NCBI GenBank assembly: GCA_964361185.1 | Contig: CAYHZS010000032.1 | Location: forward strand, 1-9,778 | Origin: JBAZYZ01 sp964361185 | GTDB taxonomy: Bacteria > Patescibacteriota > Minisyncoccia > Phycocordibacterales > VMEP01 | Direction of reading: 5' to 3' | DNA: 9,778 nucleotides | Shown here: in pieces, positions 1 to 5,342 of the stretch | Numbering within the stretch: position 1 is the stretch's first letter | How the letters are laid out: the number at the start of each line of letters is the position of its first letter | Notes under the pieces: generated by a model | Databases searched by the model: none | Told to the model about the DNA's origin: nothing | What the model saw: only the letters and a program-made list of their open reading frames with translations | Made by a program: the position numbers and the translations under genes

Positions 1-137
1 TCGATGTCCGTCCCTTTCTCACGAGCTTCCCTCTCGATATCTTCAATATCTTTTTTCTTTATGATATTCTCATCCGCTAATTTTTCAATAAAACTCATCC
101 CGTTTTCGAAAGTCAGTGCTGTTCCTTCATGGAACAT
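1..137 (-). CDS. N-terminal fragment of a PilB/GspE-type pilus assembly ATPase (runs off left edge)
   Basis: Translating the minus strand from the ATG at 137-135 gives 45 residues beginning MFHEGTALTFENG and continuing through MSFIEKLADENIIKKKDIED, with no stop before the edge. A charged helix ending in an EKGTDI-like segment fits the short N-terminal regulatory (MshEN/GspE-N-like) domain that precedes the ATPase core in PilB/GspE proteins. The Walker motifs would lie beyond the window. It is the fifth gene of the pilus operon, 102 bases after the pilP-like stop. The start is uncertain: a second in-frame ATG at 98-96 (MSFIEKL) and a TTG at 146 are possible, and none has a convincing Shine-Dalgarno sequence. 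The identity rests on operon context and N-terminal style only; another pilus-operon protein is possible. Confidence 0.5.
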   Translation of the reverse strand, partial: MFHEGTALTFENGMSFIEKLADENIIKKKDIEDIEREAREKGTDI

Positions 138-239
138 GCCTGCCAAGGTTAATTAATTGATACTTAATAATATCGGCAAATTGCTTTCTTTAACCCTCGT
201 AATACCATTCATCGCTGCGGAATCGGCAAGAATAAAAGC

Positions 240-596
240 TTATTTCTTTACCTGTCCGGTTGTAATAGCCGGCGTTAAACCGGAGACATCTTCTCCAATC
301 GGCATAAATGGGTCGCTCCTGCCACGCGGCTCATCAGGCAAAGAAACACTCATATCTCTCAGCCTCACAAACATCGGATTGTTGAATACGGCGGACCCAA
401 CACTGAAATTTATGCGTTCTAGATTTATGAGCGCAACTAGATAATCTTTGCCCTCTTTTATATCTGCGGCCACGGCCAAATTTTCCTGAACCGAAAGAGG
501 GGAAACGGGATCTTTAACAAAGAAATATTTGTATCCAAAGAATAGCGCGCCGACGATTATGAGAGAGATAACAATATTTTTTATTGCTCCAGTCAT
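240..596 (-). CDS. PilP-like small membrane-anchored pilus protein
   Basis: This 118-residue protein has one hydrophobic segment at about residues 7-22 near the N terminus and the bulk of the chain outside. Residues 87-101 (PDEPRGRSDPFMPIG) contain an R-x-DPF-P element like the GRRDPF/RNPF motif seen in PilP lipoproteins and related alignment-complex proteins. No lipobox cysteine is visible, so if it is a PilP equivalent it is anchored by an uncleaved signal helix. It lies 7 bases after pilO and before the PilB-like fragment, which is the slot pilP occupies after pilMNO in many operons. A role in the PilN/PilO/PilP inner-membrane alignment complex is inferred from position plus this motif. 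Homology to PilP proper is not proven. Confidence 0.55.
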   Translation of the reverse strand: MTGAIKNIVISLIIVGALFFGYKYFFVKDPVSPLSVQENLAVAADIKEGKDYLVALINLERINFSVGSAVFNNPMFVRLRDMSVSLPDEPRGRSDPFMPIGEDVSGLTPAITTGQVKK

Positions 597-603
597 ATAT
601 GTA

Positions 604-1182
604 TTATTTAAGCCAATATGTCCTTAGGGATACTCCGAATTGGTAAACATCCTGCCCTTTCGAGTCCCTCGGCACGGAAAAGGTTATATTCTCCACATCA
701 ATTATCCTCAGATTTTCCTCGATTTCCTTGAGGAACTGTTTAAATACCGGGTAAGTAGACAAAACGGAGAACGACAGCACCACCCCGTCATAATCTTTTT
801 GGACTGCTCCTATGGTGCCCGTGGAATCAGTCATCGCGCTAGCGCTTCCTTGCGCCACTCCCAATCCCTCCACATTCACTTCGCGCAAAGACATTCCATA
901 TTTAAGCGCCATGCGGTCAACCTCCATGATCAACCTCACGTTATCAACGTAATCAGGCAGAAGTTTTTTCAGGCGGTCGACTTCGCCTGCCGGGAAAGAA
1001 CTGTCCTCTTTAACCAACTCCTCAAGGCGATCGTTGAGCTTCGTGGCATTGTTAACGGCAGTGTCAAATTCATTTTTTTTCTCTTGAAGAGCCTGCGTCT
1101 CTTTATACGTCGGATCGATAAAACCAAAATACATCGCTATTGAAGCGATAATCATTAGAAGTGGTAAAATAAATTGGAACAT
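604..1182 (-). CDS. pilO: type IV pilus alignment protein PilO
   Basis: This 192-residue protein has a single N-terminal membrane helix at about residues 4-21, a predicted coiled coil at about 28-60, then a compact periplasm-side domain. The segment around residues 74-98 (LLPDYVDNVRLIMEVDRMA, followed by YGMSL) is the typical PilO turn in which LLP marks the start of the ferredoxin-like domain. PilO pairs with PilN in the inner membrane to align the pilus machine. The gene begins 5 bases after the pilN stop and ends 7 bases before the pilP-like gene, so translation is probably coupled. There is no clear Shine-Dalgarno sequence. The domain arrangement, size and gene order make this assignment solid, although the sequence is divergent from proteobacterial PilO. 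Confidence 0.83.
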   Translation of the reverse strand: MFQFILPLLMIIASIAMYFGFIDPTYKETQALQEKKNEFDTAVNNATKLNDRLEELVKEDSSFPAGEVDRLKKLLPDYVDNVRLIMEVDRMALKYGMSLREVNVEGLGVAQGSASAMTDSTGTIGAVQKDYDGVVLSFSVLSTYPVFKQFLKEIEENLRIIDVENITFSVPRDSKGQDVYQFGVSLRTYWLK

Positions 1183-1187
1183 ATATT

Positions 1188-1850
1188 TTACTGGATGGGA
1201 GCACTTTGAATTTCATCAACCGGAGAGGTAGCGTCGCCAAGATTGGTTTCTGCCGAGTCGCGGAGGATTGCCTTCTCGTAGTTAGTGACATCCGGATCAA
1301 GCGTAATTACCGAATCAAATGTGACATTACCTCTTTCATTGAGATTGAGAGATGAAAAGACGGCACTTTTTATCATTTGCTTGTTGCCGTTTAAAGTATC
1401 GGCTTCGAGCGCGACTGAACCATAACTTTTAGCCTCGCCACTCAATTTGATTATGCCACCCTTGCCGTTATTGTTGGAATAATCGAATTTGGAGAAACGG
1501 ACGGTTTTTAAGGTCAAATCTTCGAGTAGGCTAAAAACTGGACTGGCAACAATATGCTTGTTCAAAATATCATTAGCCGCGCGCAATCTTTTATCGTTCC
1601 TCAAAAGGTAATTAATAGTATTCGGCTCGAGGGCAGCTTTATTCTCGTTAAGATACCGACTTGATTCTTCAATGCTTTTGTCCAAACTGTATTTATAAAG
1701 ATACACTCCGCCCGAACCCAAAAGCGCCACAACGAAGATAAAAGTAGCTATTACTAAAAAAAGACCCACTGGCTTTTCACGTATGGATGACTCCCTTCCT
1801 AAAACCTTGCGAGGGATAAATGAAGTTTGATTTTGAGAGGTCTGGTCCAT
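1188..1850 (-). CDS. pilN: type IV pilus alignment protein PilN
   Basis: This 220-residue protein has a short cytoplasmic tail with FIPRK at residues 11-15, a membrane helix at about 28-51, a helical stalk at about 53-100 and a small alpha/beta domain. In the family the cytoplasmic tail is the peptide gripped by PilM, and FIPRK stands where proteobacterial PilN carries its INLLP motif. The C-terminal 30 residues are polar and look disordered. It lies between pilM and pilO. The ATG at 1850-1848 is the only good start, because the next Met is deep in the protein. It comes straight after the repeat element at 1852-1976, leaving only CAGG before the ATG, so initiation signals must come from that element. 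Confidence 0.82.
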   Translation of the reverse strand: MDQTSQNQTSFIPRKVLGRESSIREKPVGLFLVIATFIFVVALLGSGGVYLYKYSLDKSIEESSRYLNENKAALEPNTINYLLRNDKRLRAANDILNKHIVASPVFSLLEDLTLKTVRFSKFDYSNNNGKGGIIKLSGEAKSYGSVALEADTLNGNKQMIKSAVFSSLNLNERGNVTFDSVITLDPDVTNYEKAILRDSAETNLGDATSPVDEIQSAPIQ

Positions 1851-1851
1851 C

Positions 1852-1976
1852 CTGTAGTGAAAAATGGCATTGCTCCACAGGGAGCTCCGCTACCACTATT
1901 TTACATTATGTTTATAAAATCTGTCACATTAATATCCTAAAAATCTTTAGAACTCCTATGCCATTTTCTACTACAG
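1852..1976 (-). repeat. 125-bp foldback element, copy 1 (upstream of pilN)
   Basis: Terminal inverted repeats of 19 bases lie at 1852-1870 (CTGTAGTGAAAAATGGCAT) and 1958-1976 (complement CTGTAGTAGAAAATGGCAT), matching at 17 of 19 positions. Read on the minus strand toward pilN, the element has an inner GGAGTT (1956-1951), a diverged AT-rich centre, AGCTCC (1886-1881), and a 5-bp hairpin GCTCC-CTGT-GGAGC (1885-1872). It fills most of the 150-base gap between pilM and pilN and ends one base before the pilN ATG. A second copy of equal length is at 6591-6715. No target-site duplication is evident. It could be a MITE/REPIN-like mobile element, a repeated leader regulator, or both. Confidence 0.85.
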
Positions 1977-2000
1977 AATCCGCGGTTTAATGAACAAAAA

Positions 2001-3170
2001 CTAGTCCATCTCTTGAAGTTTCCTTAAAGCGACCCCTATTGCCACGGCAAATTCCGGTCCCGCATCCTTCAAGACATCAATTAAGAAGGCCGGGGCTTCA
2101 ACTTTCGCAAACGGATCACCGAGCATTACCTGCGATTCCAGATTTTTTGCTGCTTCCGGAAGAAAACCTTTCAAGAGCACGCCACCACCAGTCAAAATAA
2201 CTTTGCCAACGGTCTTGTTGCGCTTCCGTTCGTAATTTAATAATACCCTATTCGCTTCTGAAAATACATAGTCAAGATTGGCGCGAGCAATCTCAGAGAC
2301 CACCTTGCCGTCTTCCGTAATACCTAGCAAACCCATTTCACGCTTCATCGCCTCCGCTTTTCCTATTGAGATACCGAGGGACGAAGCCATATTCAAAGTA
2401 ATTTCCTGGGAACCGCGCGAAACTATATGTATAGATTGAACAACTCCTTTTTCCACAATAGAAAGCTTAGTCATTCCCGCCCCCATGTCAAAAATCATGA
2501 CCGGAGCCATCTCCCTACTGAAAGTCGAACGTATGGTGCTAAATGCCTCTATTTCAAAAAAATTAACGTCAAGAGCGACTTTTTTTATGACCTGATTGTA
2601 TTTCTCCAGTGTAGCGTTATGAATAGCAGCAATGAGAACATCAACCTTCTGGGGTTCTTTGTCCTTTGAAGAATCACTATTCTCCTTAAATTCAGACCTT
2701 TCTTCTTCAATAACTTCCGTTTTAGGAACAATCCACCAGTCAAGAGTCACTTCCCCTATCGGGACAGGAATATATTTACGCGCTTCTATGGGAATCATTT
2801 CTGCCAACTGCTTGTCCGGAAGAAGAGGCATTTCCACGAAAGAGACCAGGCTAGCCGCGAGCGGAATGGAAAAACCCGCTGACTTGGTGGTAACATTAGC
2901 TTCACTCAAAATTTCCGAAAGGGCCTCCGCAAGCTTGTCGCTTTCTAAATTCGTCATCCTCCCCACTTCCATTCCAGCCAAGGGCCCCAAAGCAAGCTCA
3001 CCGTATGTTTCAAGCACGGCCCGCCCACTTTTTTTACGGAGCTGAACTACTTTTATGAAGGATGAACCGATATCCACACCAAGAACACTCTTTTCTTTCC
3101 TGAACAGGGACGTGAAAAAATCTGGACTTAGTCCTATTTTTTGGAGAATTGAAGTTAAGTCAATCGCCAT
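2001..3170 (-). CDS. pilM: type IV pilus actin-like ATPase PilM
   Basis: This cytoplasmic, actin-fold ATPase of 389 residues binds the PilN tail and links the inner-membrane alignment complex to the pilus motor. The family landmarks are visible: phosphate-1 loop VLGVDIGSSFIKVVQL at residues 29-44, a conserved EMPLLP segment at 113-118, phosphate-2 FDMGAGMTKLSIV at 227-239, and the adenosine motif ILTGGGVLLKGF at 325-336. Residues about 150-176 form a charged, probably disordered insertion. I chose the ATG at 3170-3168 (MAIDLTSILQ). The frame stays open upstream to 3341, but that would add a low-complexity leader running through the comF start and past the promoter-like DNA. It is the first gene of the operon; the leader has a TATACT hexamer and no Shine-Dalgarno sequence. 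Confidence 0.92.
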   Translation of the reverse strand: MAIDLTSILQKIGLSPDFFTSLFRKEKSVLGVDIGSSFIKVVQLRKKSGRAVLETYGELALGPLAGMEVGRMTNLESDKLAEALSEILSEANVTTKSAGFSIPLAASLVSFVEMPLLPDKQLAEMIPIEARKYIPVPIGEVTLDWWIVPKTEVIEEERSEFKENSDSSKDKEPQKVDVLIAAIHNATLEKYNQVIKKVALDVNFFEIEAFSTIRSTFSREMAPVMIFDMGAGMTKLSIVEKGVVQSIHIVSRGSQEITLNMASSLGISIGKAEAMKREMGLLGITEDGKVVSEIARANLDYVFSEANRVLLNYERKRNKTVGKVILTGGGVLLKGFLPEAAKNLESQVMLGDPFAKVEAPAFLIDVLKDAGPEFAVAIGVALRKLQEMD

Positions 3171-3210
3171 ATTGTAATATATAAAGTATATCATATATAA
3201 ATACTGATAT
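3171..3210. promoter_or_regulatory. compact divergent promoter region between pilM and comF
   Basis: Only 40 bases separate the two divergent start codons, and they are almost all A/T. For pilM (minus) a TATACT hexamer lies at 3190-3185, 14 bases before the ATG. For comF (plus) TATAAA at 3196-3201 ends 9 bases before the ATG. No GGAGG-like sequence precedes either start. The -35 regions would have to fall inside the opposite gene or be absent. Both transcripts are therefore predicted to be leaderless or to have very short leaders. Confidence 0.5.
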
Positions 3211-3849
3211 ATGGACTTTTTTTCACAGTTTTTATCATTCCTCTTTCCGGAAAAATGCCTGGCCTGCAAAAAGACAGGAGTCCCTCTTTGCGCGGGTTGC
3301 TCCGGTTTTTTGCCCAAAGGATTTCCCCCCGACAAAAACACCGTTGTCCTTTTAGACTACCGAGATAAGCGCGTGAAAAAATCTATATGGTTACTCAAAT
3401 ATCGAAATAAAAGGATGCTGGCCGGAATTTTTGCCAAGATGCTCTATGACATCCTTTTGGAGGAGCTAGCTGAACTTAAACTCATGAAAAACTTCTCCAA
3501 TCCCCTGCTCTTACCCATGCCGATTTCCGGCAAAAGATTCCGCGAACGCGGATACAATCAAGTAGAATTGGTCGCCTATGAACTCGCGCGAATTGGCGGT
3601 TTTGAATTAAATACCAACACGCTTTTGAAATCGCGCCACACCGAAAGCCAAGTCAAAGCGGAAGGTCGGCGCGAACGCCTAAAAAATCTGAAAGGGTCTT
3701 TTGCCGTAAAAAATCCGGATGTAATCCGTGGACGAAACATAATTTTGCTTGACGACGTAATCACGACCGGCGCCACTATGTCCGAAGCGAGAAAAACTCT
3801 AAAAGAAGCCAGAGTAAAAAATATACTAAGTGTCGCCTTGGCGCATTAA
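3211..3849 (+). CDS. comF: ComF family phosphoribosyltransferase-like protein
   Basis: This 212-residue protein has the full ComF layout. An N-terminal zinc-ribbon-like module carries Cys16, Cys19, Cys27 and Cys30. RFRERGYNQ (109-117) is the conserved ComF motif. The PRPP-binding loop is IILLDDVITTGATM at 177-190, with the acidic pair Asp181-Asp182. ComF proteins are needed for DNA uptake and transformation in competent bacteria, probably handling incoming single-stranded DNA in the cytoplasm, but the exact reaction is unsettled. Being next to the pilus operon, though divergently transcribed, suits a competence role. The ATG at 3211 has no Shine-Dalgarno sequence and lies just after a TATA-rich promoter-like stretch. 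Length is normal for the family. Confidence 0.9.
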   Translation: MDFFSQFLSFLFPEKCLACKKTGVPLCAGCSGFLPKGFPPDKNTVVLLDYRDKRVKKSIWLLKYRNKRMLAGIFAKMLYDILLEELAELKLMKNFSNPLLLPMPISGKRFRERGYNQVELVAYELARIGGFELNTNTLLKSRHTESQVKAEGRRERLKNLKGSFAVKNPDVIRGRNIILLDDVITTGATMSEARKTLKEARVKNILSVALAH

Positions 3850-3853
3850 AGCC

Positions 3854-3872
3854 AAAAAAAAATTATTTTTTT
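3854..3872. terminator. A-tract/T-tract between convergent comF and 2H genes
   Basis: Nine A residues at 3854-3862, then TTA, then seven T residues at 3866-3872 form a self-complementary A/T run spanning the 13-base gap and the end of the minus-strand gene. It could serve both converging transcripts as a weak terminator. There is no GC-rich stem, so the call is tentative. Confidence 0.3.
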
Positions 3873-4435
3873 AAATCAAAGCGTTTGAATTCTTCCCAAA
3901 AACCATTCTCAGATTGAATCGCTAAGCAAACATTATTTATTACAATATCTCGCTCAAATGTCTTATCTGTTAAATACTCTTTAGCTTTTAAAAAACCCTC
4001 TTTGTTTAAGTCTTTATAAGCGACAGTTATATGCGGACTATATGGCCATGGCTGATCATACCAGGCAGGATAATTTGGTTTCAAAGATTCTTCAAGAAAT
4101 GAAGCTATCCGCGGGAGTACACCATAATCGTATGGTTTAATGTACACAACATATGGTGAAAATCCGAGTTTTGATCCTGACCAGTTGTCCATAAATGAGA
4201 AATCTCTTGTTCCAATGGTTGTACCAGAAAAGTCCTTTAAAAAAGTTTCTATCTGGTTATAGAAACCTCCTAGTTGGCCTTCCTCAATCGTTATTCCTGA
4301 TCCGACTGTAATGTGGGGAATCCAAGCGGCAAGCGAACCTTTTGAGCCAGTAAGTTCAGAAAGTTTCTCCTGAATTCCGCGGATCTCCCTAGTAACCTCA
4401 GGTTCAAAATAAGAAATAATTGAGAATTTATACAT
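3863..4435 (-). CDS. 2H phosphoesterase superfamily protein (2'-5' RNA ligase/LigT-like)
   Basis: This 190-residue protein carries the two H-x-T-x signatures that define 2H phosphoesterases: His41-Ile-Thr43-Val in IPHITVG and His135-Ile-Thr137-Val in SPHITVA. They sit 94 residues apart, as in bilobal LigT/CPDase folds. These enzymes act on 2',3'-cyclic or 2',5' linkages in RNA or nucleotide products; the substrate cannot be told from sequence. The N terminus (MYKFSIISYFEPEV) is the usual first beta strand. It is the second gene of a two-gene minus-strand unit, 31 bases after the DUF6717-like gene, with no clear Shine-Dalgarno sequence. Its stop overlaps the A/T run facing the comF stop. The family is clear; the biological role is unknown. 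Confidence 0.86.
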   Translation of the reverse strand: MYKFSIISYFEPEVTREIRGIQEKLSELTGSKGSLAAWIPHITVGSGITIEEGQLGGFYNQIETFLKDFSGTTIGTRDFSFMDNWSGSKLGFSPYVVYIKPYDYGVLPRIASFLEESLKPNYPAWYDQPWPYSPHITVAYKDLNKEGFLKAKEYLTDKTFERDIVINNVCLAIQSENGFWEEFKRFDLKK

Positions 4436-4466
4436 TGGCGGCGAAATCCAAACTAATCAGCCCCTT

Positions 4467-4826
4467 CTATTCGGGTTTTTGAACTTTTTTGTAATATATC
4501 TTCTTTGGGTAATGCCAAAATACGAAAAGAGTCACCGGACAGAGCCACAAATTATTTTCTTCAAGGATTGTGTAATTTATTTTTATATTATTTCCTTTGT
4601 ATATTGACCCTTTTGCGAGCCCAAGTCTTTTAACCCTATCTAGTACATCGGTATACTTAGGGATAGGTTGAGTAGATCCTTCTATCCAGATCTCATTCCT
4701 GTTTTCTGCGAGCTGGTCGAGTAATACATCAGCTCCTTTAACCATAGCTAAATGTGCTTTTGAAAATGGGTAACTTGGGAGATCTATAAACCAGCCCTTA
4801 TCGTTTTTATAAAATCTATAAATCAT
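4467..4826 (-). CDS. DUF6717-like small protein of unknown function
   Basis: This 119-residue soluble protein has no signal peptide or membrane helix. Its pattern (GWFIDLPSYPF near the start, VKGADVLLDQLAEN at about 30-43, a middle QPIPKY, then LWLCPVTLFVFWHYPKKIYY near the end) resembles my recollection of DUF6717, where a W-x-hydrophobic start, a GAD/E-LID helix and a WLCP...YF...P..IY ending recur. Function is unknown. I chose the ATG at 4826-4824 (MIYRFYKND). The frame is open back to 4886, but that extension would translate tRNA-Ser remnant sequence into an Arg-rich tail. It is the first gene of a probable operon with the 2H phosphoesterase. Its leader has two TTGCAA palindromes and no Shine-Dalgarno sequence. 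Confidence 0.6.
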   Translation of the reverse strand: MIYRFYKNDKGWFIDLPSYPFSKAHLAMVKGADVLLDQLAENRNEIWIEGSTQPIPKYTDVLDRVKRLGLAKGSIYKGNNIKINYTILEENNLWLCPVTLFVFWHYPKKIYYKKVQKPE

Positions 4827-4829
4827 AAT

Positions 4830-4848
4830 TTGCAATATTTTGCAATAT
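4830..4848 (-). promoter_or_regulatory. tandem TTGCAATAT repeats upstream of the DUF6717-like gene
   Basis: TTGCAATAT occurs at 4830-4838 and again at 4840-4848, exactly 10 bases apart and directly upstream of the start at 4826. TTGCAA is itself palindromic, so two dimer-type sites would face the same side of the helix. A TATATT hexamer on the minus strand (4849-4844) overlaps the upstream site. This looks operator- or promoter-like, but no regulator is identified. Confidence 0.35.
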
Positions 4849-4854
4849 ACAGTG

Positions 4855-5004
4855 CGGAGACGGACGGAATTTCTCCTTCGACTCAATTGTATGCCACCCT
4901 AAACAATTGGTCTAGGCACCGCCTCGCAAAACTTTCTGCTAAAAGTTTTATACTCCGGCGTTCGAATCTGTACGCAAGGCGCGCAGGCGCCTTGCTCGTC
5001 TCCG
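4855..5004 (-). pseudogene. degenerate tRNA-Ser-like remnant downstream of the intact tRNA-Ser
   Basis: On the minus strand the tRNA-Ser acceptor 5' sequence CGGAGACG recurs at 5004-4997. The tRNA 3' end TCCGTCCGTCTCCG recurs at 4868-4855, a 14-base exact match to 5044-5031. Between them there is no foldable tRNA. Instead there is an 8-bp hairpin at 4928-4949 with loop CTGCTA, a GTTCGAATC segment at 4960-4968 on the plus strand, and the 9-bp hairpin at 4974-4995. The spacing (150 bases against 87 in the intact gene) and the loss of D and T arms argue for a decayed copy or tRNA ends left by a rearrangement. No protein gene fits this stretch. Confidence 0.45.
4974..4995. repeat. perfect 9-bp hairpin with GCAG loop
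   Basis: GCAAGGCGC (4974-4982), loop GCAG (4983-4986), GCGCCTTGC (4987-4995). It is GC-rich and sits 36 bases beyond the 3' end of tRNA-Ser, with no T-run after it on either strand, so it is not a standard intrinsic terminator. A 14-bp hairpin with the same loop is at 5230-5261. Confidence 0.75.
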
Positions 5005-5019
5005 CAGTTTTTTACTGCG
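5003..5019 (-). other. hairpin just downstream of tRNA-Ser
   Basis: CGCAGT (5003-5008), a five-base T (A on the minus strand) loop, ACTGCG (5014-5019). On the tRNA strand it begins 12 bases after the tRNA 3' end, following TAGTTTTGAAA. It may mark the tRNA precursor 3' trailer or slow transcription, but it lacks a trailing U-tract. Confidence 0.4.
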
Positions 5020-5030
5020 TTTCAAAACTA

Positions 5031-5117
5031 CGGAGACGGACGGATTCGAACCGTCGAGGGCTTTTAAACCCTACCTCGTTAGCAGTGAGGCGCTTTCGAC
5101 CACTCAGCCACGTCTCC
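5031..5117 (-). tRNA. tRNA-Ser (anticodon GCU)
   Basis: This 87-base class II tRNA on the minus strand has a 7-bp acceptor stem GGAGACG/CGTCTCC, D arm GCT...AGC, anticodon loop CTGCTAA (anticodon at 5083-5081, reading AGC/AGU), a long variable arm with an AGGG/CCCT stem, and T arm GACGG-TTCGAAT-CCGTC. The discriminator is G, as expected for serine. The 3' CCA is not encoded. The anticodon stem CCTCA/CGAGG has an A-C mismatch next to the loop (5086 with 5078). Identity is secure from the variable arm plus anticodon. Pieces of this tRNA are repeated on both sides. Confidence 0.95.
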
Positions 5118-5121
5118 AATA

Positions 5122-5137
5122 GTTTGCTTACGCAAAC
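5122..5137. repeat. 6-bp hairpin immediately upstream of tRNA-Ser
   Basis: GTTTGC (5122-5127), loop TTAC, GCAAAC (5132-5137), five bases before the tRNA 5' end on the minus strand. If the tRNA is cut from a longer minus-strand precursor, this hairpin lies in its leader. Confidence 0.5.
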
Positions 5138-5154
5138 AATAACACATGAATAGA

Positions 5155-5281
5155 TGGCTGAGTGTTCGACAAGTCGTCCACCTATGTCCTGCCTACGGCA
5201 TCGGACATTTCCTCGCTTCGCTCGGAACCGGATTAAATCTGAAGCAGTTCAGATTTAATCCACTCAGCCACGTCTCCAATA
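5155..5281 (-). other. structured region with a tRNA-Ser 5'-end copy and foldback, upstream of tRNA-Ser
   Basis: Bases 5260-5281 repeat 5100-5121 exactly (22 bases): the first 18 bases of tRNA-Ser plus a few upstream. An inverted partial copy lies at 5155-5169 (TGGCTGAGTGTTCGA, one mismatch to the tRNA D-arm region). Thus TGGCTGAGTG (5155-5164) and CACTCAGCCA (5261-5270) make a 10-bp closing stem. Inside it lie a bulged hairpin at 5184-5208 (ATGTCC/GGACAT with inner TGCC/GGCA), a small imperfect hairpin at 5210-5226, and a perfect 14-bp hairpin at 5230-5261. The whole could fold as a multibranched RNA. Equally, it could be rearranged tRNA debris. No coding sequence is supported here. Confidence 0.5.
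5230..5261. repeat. perfect 14-bp hairpin with GCAG loop
   Basis: Two arms of 14 bases, 5230-5243 and 5248-5261 (GGATTAAATCTGAA and its exact complement), enclose loop GCAG (5244-5247). The hairpin joins directly onto the tRNA-Ser 5'-end copy. It has no following T-run on either strand. Confidence 0.85.
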
Positions 5282-5307
5282 ATCAATAAACTATCACAAA
5301 TCGCCTG

Positions 5308-5342
5308 TTCTACATAGGGCTCAAACAAGGTATAGTATCTTT
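5308..5342 (+). promoter_or_regulatory. predicted promoter of the GH1 gene with leaderless start
   Basis: TATAGT at 5331-5336 is a good -10 hexamer, six bases before the GH1 ATG at 5343, which puts the predicted transcription start on or next to the ATG. TTCTAC at 5308-5313 is a weak -35 candidate at 17-bp spacing. There is no Shine-Dalgarno sequence. Confidence 0.5.

Noticed and set aside
3171..3341. In-frame N-terminal extension of PilM (57 residues) back to an ATG at 3341
   Set aside because: It overlaps the comF coding sequence antisense, includes an implausible Tyr/Ile-rich stretch from the AT-rich promoter, and PilM homology begins at MAIDLTS.
4827..4886. In-frame extension of the DUF6717-like protein (MSRRRNSVRLRT...)
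   Set aside because: It translates the tRNA-Ser remnant and the TTGCAA tandem site; the family-like sequence begins at MIYRF.
4886..4970. A second complete plus-strand tRNA using CCTA/TAGG as D stem and GTTCGAATC as T loop
   Set aside because: The T stem does not pair, the anticodon-like hairpin has a 6-base loop, and the spacing between D stem and anticodon arm is too long for a tRNA.
4830..5153. 107-residue plus-strand open frame
   Set aside because: It reads antisense through tRNA-Ser (the RRTDSNRR-type peptide is a well-known translation artefact of tRNA 3' ends) and has no protein-like features.
5230..5261. 14-bp hairpin as an intrinsic terminator
   Set aside because: It is AT-rich and has no T-run following it on either strand, and it is fused to a tRNA 5'-end copy rather than to a gene end.
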